From contig JAFRRT010000026.1 in the NCBI GenBank assembly GCA_017427945.1, forward strand, positions 62,001 to 126,000: a DNA stretch of 64,000 bases, in the 5' to 3' direction. The notes below the pieces were generated by a model. The model was not told the origin of the DNA. It ran no database searches and saw nothing but the letters and a program-made list of their open reading frames with translations. How positions within the stretch are numbered: position 1 is the stretch's first letter; the number at the start of each line of letters is the position of its first letter. The translations under genes were made by a program, and so were the position numbers. Of the stretch, positions 19,101-27,031 are shown piece by piece. Origin of the DNA: Muribaculaceae bacterium. GTDB taxonomy: Bacteria > Bacteroidota > Bacteroidia > Bacteroidales > Muribaculaceae.

Positions 19101-20822
19101 GCAAAGTGTCTTAACGTTGAGAATGTATGCCACGTCACGGTTTATGAGATCAAGCCCGAGAGTGTGACGCTTGATCATGTCAATGAACAAATGCACGTCG
19201 GTGAACAGTTGACACTCACAGCCACTGTTTATCCCAGCAATGTCACCAATCCCACCATCACCTGGAGCACAACCAACAAGAGTATCGCCAAGGTGGTAAA
19301 TGGTGTAGTGACTGCCATTTCTGTTGGCGAGTGTGACATCACTGCCACTTGCCAGGACAAGCAGGCAACCTGTCATATTTCTGTAGTAGAGATTACCCCT
19401 GACAGTATCGTGCTCAATCATGTCAATGAACAGATGCAAGTGGGAGAACAGCTGACACTTATTGCCACTGTCTATCCCAGCAATGTCACCAATCCCACTA
19501 TCACATGGACCACCACCAACCGTGCGGTTGCCACTGTAACAAATGGAGTGGTGAAAGCCGTTGGTGTGGGAGAATGCGACATCACTGCCACATGCCAGGG
19601 TAAGCAGGCAACCTGCCACATTTCTGTTATTTCGGTTACCCCCGACAGCATCGTGCTTAATCATGTCAATGAGCAAATGCATGTCGGAGAACAGTTGACA
19701 CTTACTGCCACTGTTTATCCCAGCAATGTCACCAACCCCACTATCACATGGGCCACCACCAACCGTTCGGTTGCCACTGTAACCAATGGAGTTGTGAAAG
19801 CCGTTGGTGTGGGAGAATGCGACATCACTGCCACATGCCAGGGCAAGCAGGCGACCTGCCACATTACGGTAGTGGCGGTTCTTCCCGAGAGCATAACTCT
19901 GAATTATACCAACAAGCGCATGAACGTTGGGGACAAGTTGACTCTCATTGCTACAGTATCTCCCAGTAATGTCACTAACCCCACTGTCACATGGAGTTCC
20001 ACCAAGACGTCGGTTGCCACTGTAGCCAATGGAGTTGTGACTGCAGTTGCAGTGGGAGAATGCGATATTAAAGCTACTTGCCAGAACGTTTCGGCAACCT
20101 GCCACATCACAGTCCAAGGGTCTACTACCAGCGGTGAAATCACCGTAAATGGCGTGACATTCGTGATGGTACCTGTTCCGGGCGGAACATTCACAATGGG
20201 TATTTCCATTCAGGGCGACGCCAGCACCGACAACAAGATCCAGCACCAAGTAACCTTATCGGATTTCGCTATCGGTCAGACCGAGGTGACTCAGGAACTG
20301 TGGTACGCCGTCATGGGCTACAACCCGAGCATCAACAAGGCTAACCCGCAATATCCAGTCGAGTATGTCACATGGAATGACTGCCAAAACTTCATTGCCA
20401 CACTGAATGATTTGACCGGTCTGAACTTCAGGCTCCCGACCGAGGCTGAATGGGAGTATGCCGCACGAGGCGGAAAACTTTCACAAGGTTACAGGTTCTC
20501 AGGCAGCAACACGCTATATGAAGTGGCATGGTGCAACGGCAATAGTGGTGGCAGCATACACCCTGTAGGACAGCTGGCACCCAACGAATTAGGGCTTTAT
20601 GACATGACCGGAAACGTCAAGGAGTGGACCAACGATTGGTACGCATATTATACCAGTGCCGCTCAAACAGATCCCACAGGTCCTGCAACCGGTTCCTGGA
20701 AGGTGTTCCGAGGCGGATCATACGATTCAAAGGCCGCTGAGTGTTATGTCACCAAACGCGCCTCAAGAGAAGTTACATTCCATAATACCAACCTGGGATT
20801 GCGCCTTGTACTGGTACCGTAA
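16137..20822 (+). CDS. Giant secreted Ig-repeat protein with dockerin-like and FGE-sulfatase domains
   Basis: About 1561 residues (ATG at 16137 or 16143; the frame extends to a TTG at 16116). Order of parts: signal peptide; BspA-type leucine-rich segment (about 40-195) with IPETVNEIGAWAFGNC; seven bacterial Ig-like (Big_2) domains of 82 residues; a linker; a dockerin-like pair (GDANGSGNTTVADV and ADTNADGRNGIDDV, about 863-922); five more Big_2 domains of 81 residues; and a C-terminal formylglycine-generating-enzyme/C-type-lectin fold (about 1340-1561) with GGTFTMG, RLPTEAEWEYAARGG, YDMTGNVKEWTNDW and GLRLVLV. Each Big_2 domain keeps a GEC...ATCQ...TCH cysteine pattern. The architecture suggests a cell-surface adhesin or scaffold. 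The FGE fold here is more likely a binding module than an active enzyme. Ligand and anchoring are unknown. Confidence 0.85.
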   Translation: MFMRINQIFSNSCMVLCMLLLPTLNMRAEIFYDYAGGVYYQPNNDGTTAAIANPNGDGDYQGTIIIPSTITNNAGTTYTVTSILGRAFEDSPELISVSIPETVNEIGAWAFGNCPKLTKITINGGIATIGNNLFEGTNIEVLILGKDVTSIKNLGVNPLTIISYAVTPPECDENTFTGYNAELTVPNEGYNNYLVADYWKNFFVADSISLNEENVSLYVGDTYTLTANVFSVNLKDPHVVWTSSDKNIAIVDANGNITAVGVGECDITATCQNVSVTCHVTVLPVLPESLTLNCEHEYVFIGDTFQLIATILPDNTTDKTVTWSSGDESIATVDKNGLVTAVGLGECIITATCQNVSNKCHITVLPVLPVSITLNHEEASVFIGETVQLTATVIPDNTTDKTITWTSSNESIATVDDNGLVTAVGVGECEITATCQNVSATCHITALPIRPQSITLNTDEESLLLGETFQLRATVLPENTTDKTVTWSSSDENIATVDKHGLVTALAFGECEITATCQNVSATCHITVRPILPQSIILNTDEASLLLGETIELTATVRPENTTDKTVTWTSSDESIATVNANGLVTAVGVGECDITATCQNVSATCHITVLPILPQSIILNSNNESLHIAETVQLTATVMPESTIDKTVTWSSSDASVATVDANGLVTAVGVGECGITATCQNVSATCHITVLPILAQSITLNFDSTMVKEGNIVQLNATILPENTTDKTVTWSSSDKRIAIVDSNGLVTTMAPGECDITSSCSAVNDICHISVIDPADITIQIEAPQISSCLQNKASINISMDPIPTELRAESSDTTVAVVQIEDNILTIEGLGIGYADIIIGSQDGISQSDTCQVSIYTYIGDANGSGNTTVADVTFLIDLLLTNQPYNYLADTNADGRNGIDDVTCLIDLLLNGQSECELIAPQSLTLSQQEANIPIGNAITLTATIEPEDVYNTVISWESTNKSVATVNDGVITAKGIGSCDIIAKCLNVENVCHVTVYEIKPESVTLDHVNEQMHVGEQLTLTATVYPSNVTNPTITWSTTNKSIAKVVNGVVTAISVGECDITATCQDKQATCHISVVEITPDSIVLNHVNEQMQVGEQLTLIATVYPSNVTNPTITWTTTNRAVATVTNGVVKAVGVGECDITATCQGKQATCHISVISVTPDSIVLNHVNEQMHVGEQLTLTATVYPSNVTNPTITWATTNRSVATVTNGVVKAVGVGECDITATCQGKQATCHITVVAVLPESITLNYTNKRMNVGDKLTLIATVSPSNVTNPTVTWSSTKTSVATVANGVVTAVAVGECDIKATCQNVSATCHITVQGSTTSGEITVNGVTFVMVPVPGGTFTMGISIQGDASTDNKIQHQVTLSDFAIGQTEVTQELWYAVMGYNPSINKANPQYPVEYVTWNDCQNFIATLNDLTGLNFRLPTEAEWEYAARGGKLSQGYRFSGSNTLYEVAWCNGNSGGSIHPVGQLAPNELGLYDMTGNVKEWTNDWYAYYTSAAQTDPTGPATGSWKVFRGGSYDSKAAECYVTKRASREVTFHNTNLGLRLVLVP
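16755..18470 (+). repeat. Seven tandem 246-bp repeats encoding Big_2 domains
   Basis: Unit starts fall at 16755, 17001, 17247, 17493, 17739, 17985 and 18231, an exact 246-base period. The most conserved block in each unit encodes GLVTAVGVGECDITATCQNVSATCHIT or close variants; units 3 to 6 are the most alike. Confidence 0.9.
18918..20119 (+). repeat. Five tandem 243-bp repeats encoding Big_2 domains
   Basis: Unit starts fall at 18918, 19161, 19404, 19647 and 19890, an exact 243-base period, one codon shorter than the first array. Units 2 to 4 (starts 19161 to 19647) are nearly identical at DNA level, which suggests recent duplication or gene conversion. Confidence 0.9.
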
Positions 20823-20846
20823 AGGACTTCCACATCAGTTATCATC

Positions 20847-20887
20847 ATGGGCATTTCATGCACAAGCATGGATGCCCATGTTTTTTA
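20847..20887 (+). terminator. Terminator after the giant repeat protein gene
   Basis: CATGGGCAT (20847-20855) pairs with ATGCCCATG (20873-20881), followed by six T. Confidence 0.85.
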
Positions 20888-20923
20888 TATGGCTTAAAAA
20901 GTCCTAAAAACAACAAGTTGTTT

Positions 20924-20953
20924 TTGTACTGCCCCCGATTTGCACTATCTTTG
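20924..20953 (+). promoter_or_regulatory. Promoter of the SurA-like/OstA/mutL operon
   Basis: TTTG at 20924-20927 and TATCTTTG at 20946-20953 with an 18-base spacer. The GTG start follows 32 bases later. The next four genes have no internal terminator. Confidence 0.8.
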
Positions 20954-20985
20954 CAGATTGAAACAAAACTAAACTGAATTAAGAC

Positions 20986-22347
20986 GTGAAACTGAGATTT
21001 TTATCAGCATTGACACTTGTTGTGGCAGCATTTGCCGCAATAGCGCAAAATAACGTGGCCGAGGAGGTTGCATGGGTCATCGGCGACGAGCCCATTTTCA
21101 AGAGCGACATCGAGGAGCAGTATCATCAAGCGCTTTATGAGCGTGTAGCTATTGACGGAAACCCCTATTGCGTGATTCCCGAACAAATGGCCATTGACAA
21201 GCTGTTTCTGGACCAGGCCCGCATCGACACCGTGGAGGTACAACAGTCATCGGTATCGGCCGAGGTCGAGAGCCGCATCAACTACTTTATCGCCAACTTA
21301 GGCTCGAAGGAGAAGGTGGAAGAATACTTCCGCATGCCATTGCCCCGCCTGCGCGAAAAGCTCAACGAGGTATACAGCGAACAGTACTGCATCCAGCAGG
21401 TGCAGACCAACCTGACCAAGAACGTGAGCGCCACGCCTGCACAGGTGCGCCGCTTCTATAACGGCATTTCCAAGGATTCCCTCCCCTTCATACCCATGCA
21501 GGTGGAGGTTCAGATTATCACGCTCAACCCGGCCATTCCCCAGCAGGAGATTGACGAGGTGAAATCCCGCCTACGCGACTACGCCCAACAAGTTAACAGC
21601 GGTGAACGTGAGTTCTCGACACTTGCTATCCTCTATAGCCAGGACCAGGCCACGGCTGTCTACGGCGGAGAGACCGGCTTCCAGAGCCGTTCAGTGCTGC
21701 TGCCCGAATATGCCAACGCCGCCTTTAACCTTAACGACAACAAGCGCGTGTCAAACATCGTGGAGACCGACGACGGCTACCACATCATCCAGCTTATCGA
21801 GAAGCGAGGCGACCGCATCAATACGCGCCACATCCTGCTGCGTCCTAAGGTGAGCGACAAAGACCTGACCGACGCCATCAACAGGCTCGACTCGGTGCGC
21901 ACCGACATCCTTGCCGGCAAATACACCTTCAACCAAATTGCTTCTTACATCTCACAAGACAAAGACTCCCGTAACAACAACGGCAACATGCTGAACGAGA
22001 AGACTCACAGCAACCGTTATGAGATGGCTGACCTGCCCGCCGAAGTGGGCAAAAAAGTAAGCCTGCTGCAGCCCGGAGACATCAGTGAACCTTTTGTCAT
22101 GCTCAATCCCAAGACGCGTCGCGAACAGGTGGCAATCGTGAAACTTGTGAAGCGCATTGACGGCCACAAAGCCGACCTTGCCGAGGATTATATGATCATC
22201 AAGGAGATGTGTGAAGCGCAAGCCAAGGAGAAGATCCTTCATGATTGGGTCGAGCAAAAGCAGAAAAGTGTATACGTCTATATCGAGGAGGGCTGGCGGA
22301 ACTGTGAATTCAAGTACGACTGGCTGAAGAACAACCAACCGAAATAA
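20986..22347 (+). CDS. SurA-like periplasmic peptidylprolyl isomerase
   Basis: A 453-residue periplasmic chaperone starting at a GTG. The signal peptide (about 1-20) is followed by a SurA-type N-terminal helical domain beginning NNVAEEVAWVIGDEPIFKSDIEEQY written in two parts as NNVAEEVAWVIGDEP then IFKSDIEEQ, and two parvulin-like domains: VEVQIITLNP...GGETGFQSR...DGYHIIQLIEKR and TRHILLRPKVSDKD onward. It would assist outer-membrane beta-barrel assembly. It heads an operon with an OstA-like LPS transport protein, mutL and a PHP phosphatase; the pairing of a chaperone with an LPS-export component suggests a shared outer-membrane biogenesis role. Confidence 0.88.
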   Translation: MKLRFLSALTLVVAAFAAIAQNNVAEEVAWVIGDEPIFKSDIEEQYHQALYERVAIDGNPYCVIPEQMAIDKLFLDQARIDTVEVQQSSVSAEVESRINYFIANLGSKEKVEEYFRMPLPRLREKLNEVYSEQYCIQQVQTNLTKNVSATPAQVRRFYNGISKDSLPFIPMQVEVQIITLNPAIPQQEIDEVKSRLRDYAQQVNSGEREFSTLAILYSQDQATAVYGGETGFQSRSVLLPEYANAAFNLNDNKRVSNIVETDDGYHIIQLIEKRGDRINTRHILLRPKVSDKDLTDAINRLDSVRTDILAGKYTFNQIASYISQDKDSRNNNGNMLNEKTHSNRYEMADLPAEVGKKVSLLQPGDISEPFVMLNPKTRREQVAIVKLVKRIDGHKADLAEDYMIIKEMCEAQAKEKILHDWVEQKQKSVYVYIEEGWRNCEFKYDWLKNNQPK

Positions 22348-22361
22348 TTCCTGCTGTAGTG

Positions 22362-24260
22362 ATGCTTGACCGACACAACAAGCGGCGCATCAGCATTCGC
22401 TGTAAGCACGTCATCGCAGCCTGCTGCATGATGACGCTGATGATGTCGCCCATGGTGTTGGCGCAGAACCCTACCCGTGGCGTCAAGAAGCCAACGACAC
22501 AGTTACAGCAAACCAAGAAGCACACACCCACCAACCCGCAACCTGCTCAGGCTGCACGCAAGGGCTCCAAAGGTCCCAAAGTGAACCGAATCACTCCACA
22601 AATTCCCAAAGCCAACCGCAACCAGACCAACAAGGTCTTTCTCGAAAATGCCGATATTCTGAGTGCCAACGAGGCCGTCAGCACCGACTATCAGGTACTG
22701 AAAGGCAATGTGCGCTTTCGCCGCGGCAACATGTACATGTTCTGTGACAGCGCCTACTTCTATGCCGAGACGAGTTCGCTTGACGCCTTCGGCAATGTGC
22801 GCATGACCGAGGGCGACACCCTGTGGGTCTATAGCGACGTGCTGCACTACTACGGCGATCAGGGCGTGGCCGAGCTGCGCAGCAATGTGCGTCTCGAGAA
22901 CAGGAGCACCACCTTGCTGACAGATGCCCTCGACTACGAAATCAACTCCAACGTGGGTTATTATTTCGACGGCGGCACCATCGTCGACAACCGCAACAAC
23001 ACTGAGCTGTCATCACGATTCGGGCGTTATGAGCTGGACACAAAGCAGGCGGAATTCTCCCGTGACGTCCACCTTGTCAATGACCGTTACGAGATGTTCA
23101 CCGACCTGCTGGATTACAACACGCAGAGCCACATCGCTAAAATCTCGAGTGAGACGCTCATCATTAGCGACAGCAATACCATCAACACCACCAACGGGTG
23201 GTACAACACCAGTGCCGACGATGCCACGCTTTATGAGCGCGCACTGCTCACTGCCAAGGACGGCAAGACACTGGAGGGCGACACTGTCTATTACAACCGC
23301 AGCCGCAACTACGGCGAGGCCCGAGGCAATGTCGTGATTACCGACCCCAGCAACAAAGTCATTCTGGACGGAGACTACGGCTACCACGACGATAATGCCC
23401 ATTACAGTTACGTAACACGCCATGCCCGTGCCCGTGAATTTTCTCAAAAGGACACGATTTACCTGCACGCCGACACCCTGTGCACGCTCATCAACCACAT
23501 CGTGAACGATTCAGTCAACGACTCGGTAAGGGTACTCAGGGCGTTCAATCAGGTGCGTTTTTACCGAAGCGATGTTCAGGGCATCTGTGACTCGCTGCAA
23601 TTGAGCGAAGCCGATACCATCATCAACATGTACAATCATGCCGTGGTGTGGAACCTGGAACGGCAAATCTTCGGTGACGAAATCAATGTCCATCTCAACG
23701 ACAGCGCAGCCGACTGGGCTACGCTGCCCACTGGCGGCTTCATGGCCGAGCATCTGGGCGAGATTTACTATGACCAGCTGAGCGGCAAGAAGATGAAAGC
23801 GTGGTTTGAGGAAAAGGAGCTGCGGCGGCTCGACGTTGACGGCAATGTTCAGGTCATCATGTTCCCCGAGGAAAAAGACTCGACCTATAACAAGATGGTC
23901 AATGCCGAGTCCAGTTATATGCGGCTGAACCTCAAACCCAAGCAGGAAGTTGACCGCGTCACCATGTGGCCCGAAGTGTCGGGCAAGGTCACGCCGCTTT
24001 ATTTAGCGAAGAAATCAGATTTGTATCTGCCTCAATTCCAGTGGTATGACGCACTGAGGCCCAAATCTCCTGAAGATATCTACGACGTGAGCGACGAACT
24101 CAAGCAACTCGTGCAGTCCATTCAGGGCGGCACACGGCGCCGTTCGGGCAGCAACGCGTCACAAACGGTGACTGTCGCCACCGGCAGCGGCCAAAGCGAT
24201 GCCGCGACCACCGACGACAACGCCGCGTCAACAACCCTTCAAACTCCCGACAAGCCATGA
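22362..24260 (+). CDS. OstA/LptA-like LPS transport protein
   Basis: A 632-residue secreted protein starting at ATG 22362 (an in-frame GTG sits at 22359). A positively charged N-terminus and hydrophobic signal segment are followed by a Pro/Lys/Gln-rich linker and then a long OstA-type beta-jellyroll repeat region with recurrent phrases such as VLKGNVRFRRGN, DAFGNVRMTEGD, LEGDTVYYN and ARGNVVITD. Such folds make the periplasmic bridge that carries LPS to the outer membrane. The predicted product lacks a clear LptD barrel. It overlaps mutL by four bases (ATGA), so translation is probably coupled. Confidence 0.82.
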   Translation: MLDRHNKRRISIRCKHVIAACCMMTLMMSPMVLAQNPTRGVKKPTTQLQQTKKHTPTNPQPAQAARKGSKGPKVNRITPQIPKANRNQTNKVFLENADILSANEAVSTDYQVLKGNVRFRRGNMYMFCDSAYFYAETSSLDAFGNVRMTEGDTLWVYSDVLHYYGDQGVAELRSNVRLENRSTTLLTDALDYEINSNVGYYFDGGTIVDNRNNTELSSRFGRYELDTKQAEFSRDVHLVNDRYEMFTDLLDYNTQSHIAKISSETLIISDSNTINTTNGWYNTSADDATLYERALLTAKDGKTLEGDTVYYNRSRNYGEARGNVVITDPSNKVILDGDYGYHDDNAHYSYVTRHARAREFSQKDTIYLHADTLCTLINHIVNDSVNDSVRVLRAFNQVRFYRSDVQGICDSLQLSEADTIINMYNHAVVWNLERQIFGDEINVHLNDSAADWATLPTGGFMAEHLGEIYYDQLSGKKMKAWFEEKELRRLDVDGNVQVIMFPEEKDSTYNKMVNAESSYMRLNLKPKQEVDRVTMWPEVSGKVTPLYLAKKSDLYLPQFQWYDALRPKSPEDIYDVSDELKQLVQSIQGGTRRRSGSNASQTVTVATGSGQSDAATTDDNAASTTLQTPDKP

Positions 24261-26122
24261 GCGATGTGATAAAACTCCTGCCCGACTCTGTCGCCAACCA
24301 GATTGCTGCCGGCGAAGTCATCCAGCGTCCTGCCAGCGTCATCAAGGAACTGGTGGAAAACGCCATTGACGCGCAAGCCACCCACATCCAGATTATTCTC
24401 AAGGATGCAGGGCGTACGCTTATCCAAATCATCGACGACGGCGTGGGCATGAGTGAGACTGACGCCAGACTGGCGTTTGAACGTCACAGCACGAGCAAAA
24501 TCCGCTCTGCCGAAGACCTGTTCACATTGCGAACCATGGGTTTCAGGGGAGAGGCCTTGGCTTCAATCGCCGCCATCTCACAGGTGGAGCTGCGTACGCG
24601 ACGACAGGATGCCCAGTTGGGCACACGCCTTATCATCAACGCCTCGCAGTGCGAGAGTCAGGAGCCTGACATGTGTCCCGCGGGCAGCAATTTCAGTGTC
24701 AAGAACATTTTCTTCAATGTCCCTGCCCGCCGCAAGTTCCTCAAATCCAACCAAGTGGAACTGAGCAATATCGTCAAGGAGTTTGAGAAACTCGCGCTCA
24801 TCAACAACAATGTCGAGTTTACACTCACCCACAACGGCAACCTCATGTACAAGTTGTCAAAAGGGACCTTCAGGCAGCGCATCGCAGCACTCATGGGCAG
24901 CAACATCGACCAACAACTGCTGCCGGTGGATATCGACACGTCGCTCGTGAAGCTGAACGGCTACATCGGCAAACCCGAAAACGCCCGCAAGCGCAATGCC
25001 CTGCAATTCATGTTTGTCAATGAGCGCTACATGCGGCATCCCTATTTCCACAGGGCCGTGATGTCGGCTTATGAGCAACTCATTCCCGAGGGAGAGCAGC
25101 CCAACTACTTCTTGAGGTTCACCGTTGACCCTCAAGCGATTGACGTGAATATTCATCCTACCAAGACCGAGATCAAGTTTGAGGACGAGCAGCCCATCTG
25201 GCAGATACTTGCCGCCGGTATCAAGGAGACGCTGGGACGCTTCAACGAGGTGCCTGCGATAGATTTTGACACCCAGGACGCACCCGCCATTCCCGCCTAC
25301 AGAGGACATGTCGAGGTGCATCACCCCGAAATCGAGGTTGACCCGTCTTACAACCCGTTCAAGAGCCAGTCGCGCAGCGGCGCAGGCCCAGCACGGCACC
25401 ATGGTCCCGAGCGGCAGCAGATGAGCAACTGGGAGGAGCTGTTCGAGAATTTTGAGCGCAAGAAACGCGAAGGCTTGAGCCAGACTGCAGAACAGCCTGC
25501 CGAAGAAAAGGTACCAGTGGCTGACGGTGACACACAAAATCCCGTCCTGCCATTGAGTGACCTGCAATCGGTTTACCTGCAGCTCAAGGGACGATACATC
25601 CTGTCTCCCGCCAAATCAGGCCTGATGATTATCGACCAGCACCGCGCCCATGTGCGCATCCTCTTTGACCGATACATCAGCCGCATACATGCCGGCGACA
25701 TGTCGTCGCAGACCATCCTGTTCCCCGAAGTGCTTCACCTGAGTGCCGCGCAAAGCGTGACTATCCAGGAGTTGTTGCCCGAGATGGAAACAATGGGATT
25801 TTCCCTGTCGTCGCTTGGAGGCAATGACTGGGCGGTGAATGCCATTCCAGCAGGCATCGACGGTGCGAATGCCTCGGCCATGGTTCAGCAGATTCTTGAA
25901 TCGGTTGAAAACGGCGGAATGCCCCTCAAAAAACGTATTCTCGAGCACCTGGCGCTCACCGTGGCGCACTCGGCCGCCATTCCTGCAGGGAAAGTTCTTC
26001 TGCAAGATGAGATGGACATTCTGGTAGCTGACCTGCTGCGACTGCCCGAGCCCAACTACACGCCCGACGGGAAGACCATCATCACCGTCATTCCCATTGA
26101 ACAGATTACAAAATTGTTTTGA
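24257..26122 (+). CDS. mutL: DNA mismatch repair protein MutL
   Basis: A 621-residue GHKL ATPase that links mismatch recognition by MutS to strand removal. The ATP-binding motifs are ELVENAIDAQA, DDGVGM, TMGFRGEAL and the N-terminal IAAGEVIQRP. A variable linker covers about residues 340-430, and the C-terminal dimerisation domain follows. At the site where nuclease-type MutL proteins carry DQHAxxExxxxE the sequence is DQHRAHVRILFDRY, without the two Glu residues, so endonuclease activity by the usual mechanism is doubtful. It starts inside the end of the OstA-like gene. Confidence 0.95.
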   Translation: MSDVIKLLPDSVANQIAAGEVIQRPASVIKELVENAIDAQATHIQIILKDAGRTLIQIIDDGVGMSETDARLAFERHSTSKIRSAEDLFTLRTMGFRGEALASIAAISQVELRTRRQDAQLGTRLIINASQCESQEPDMCPAGSNFSVKNIFFNVPARRKFLKSNQVELSNIVKEFEKLALINNNVEFTLTHNGNLMYKLSKGTFRQRIAALMGSNIDQQLLPVDIDTSLVKLNGYIGKPENARKRNALQFMFVNERYMRHPYFHRAVMSAYEQLIPEGEQPNYFLRFTVDPQAIDVNIHPTKTEIKFEDEQPIWQILAAGIKETLGRFNEVPAIDFDTQDAPAIPAYRGHVEVHHPEIEVDPSYNPFKSQSRSGAGPARHHGPERQQMSNWEELFENFERKKREGLSQTAEQPAEEKVPVADGDTQNPVLPLSDLQSVYLQLKGRYILSPAKSGLMIIDQHRAHVRILFDRYISRIHAGDMSSQTILFPEVLHLSAAQSVTIQELLPEMETMGFSLSSLGGNDWAVNAIPAGIDGANASAMVQQILESVENGGMPLKKRILEHLALTVAHSAAIPAGKVLLQDEMDILVADLLRLPEPNYTPDGKTIITVIPIEQITKLF

Positions 26123-26124
26123 CC

Positions 26125-26940
26125 ATGTTTGACTTCCAGCATATAACCCGCGAAACCGACCTCTATAATCTCCACACCCATACTCAGTTTTGTGACGGCC
26201 ACGCCACGATGGAGGAGTTTGTAACCGAGGCGATTGACCAAGGTTTCACACATCTGGGATTCACCCCCCACTCCCCCGTCTCGGTCGAGAGCCCTTGCAA
26301 CATGGGGCGCGAGGACGTTCAGCCGTTCTTCGACGAGATTGAGAGGCTGCGCACGGCCTATGGCCACCGCATCCATCTCTATACCGCCATGGAGATTGAC
26401 TACATTGGCGTGAACGACGGCCCTGCCAACGAGTATTTCCGTAATTTGCCGCTGGACTATCGCATCGGTTCGGTGCATTTCATCCCCGACATCGACGATC
26501 CTGCAAACATGGTGGACATCGACGGCAAGTTTCACGGTTTCAAAGCCAGGATGGGCAAGAACTTCAACGGCGACATCGAGTATGTGGTCAATACCTTCTT
26601 CTCGCAGATGATGGCAATGGTTGAGGAGGGCGGTTTTGACATTGTGGGTCACATGGATAAAATAGGGTTCAACGCCAGCCAGTACCGCGATGCCATCGAC
26701 GAGGAGCCCTGGTATGACAAACTTGTCATCGACCTGTTTGAGAACATCATGGACCACCACCTCACGATAGAAATCAACACCAAGGCGTGGCTGCAGAACA
26801 ACCGCTTCTACCCTAACCTCAAATACTTCGGGATGCTTAAGCGTTTCAACGCCCCCGTGGTGGTCAACAGCGACGCCCACTATCCCACCCTACTCAACAA
26901 TGGCCGCTTGGAGGCCATTAGGCTGATGAAGGTGTTGTAG
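26125..26940 (+). CDS. PHP-domain phosphatase, histidinol-phosphatase type
   Basis: A 271-residue metal-dependent phosphatase of the polymerase-and-histidinol-phosphatase superfamily. Metal ligands are visible in NLHTHTQFCDGHATMEEF, GFTPHSP, AMEIDYI, GSVHFI, VGHMDKI and NSDAHYP. This set fits histidinol-phosphatase (HisJ/HisK type), the last phosphatase step of histidine synthesis, but no his genes are in the window. The ATG at 26125 is two bases after the mutL stop, so the gene ends the operon that starts at 20986. Confidence 0.85.
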   Translation: MFDFQHITRETDLYNLHTHTQFCDGHATMEEFVTEAIDQGFTHLGFTPHSPVSVESPCNMGREDVQPFFDEIERLRTAYGHRIHLYTAMEIDYIGVNDGPANEYFRNLPLDYRIGSVHFIPDIDDPANMVDIDGKFHGFKARMGKNFNGDIEYVVNTFFSQMMAMVEEGGFDIVGHMDKIGFNASQYRDAIDEEPWYDKLVIDLFENIMDHHLTIEINTKAWLQNNRFYPNLKYFGMLKRFNAPVVVNSDAHYPTLLNNGRLEAIRLMKVL

Positions 26941-27031
26941 TATCGCATTGTTATCTGATAGCCAGCTATATAGCAAATATGCAACTTAACCCCTCATTCG
27001 GCAAAAGTCGGAGTTAAAACAATAGATAATT

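Noticed and set aside
19017-20249. 410-codon open frame on the minus strand
   Set aside because: It is the mirror of the Big_2 repeat array and repeats with the same period; no independent support.
20150-20822. Diversity-generating retroelement target at the FGE/C-type-lectin end of the giant protein
   Set aside because: The fold and C-terminal position fit a variable protein, but there is no reverse transcriptase, accessory gene or near-identical template repeat in the window, and the last 120 bases are not rich in AAY codons.
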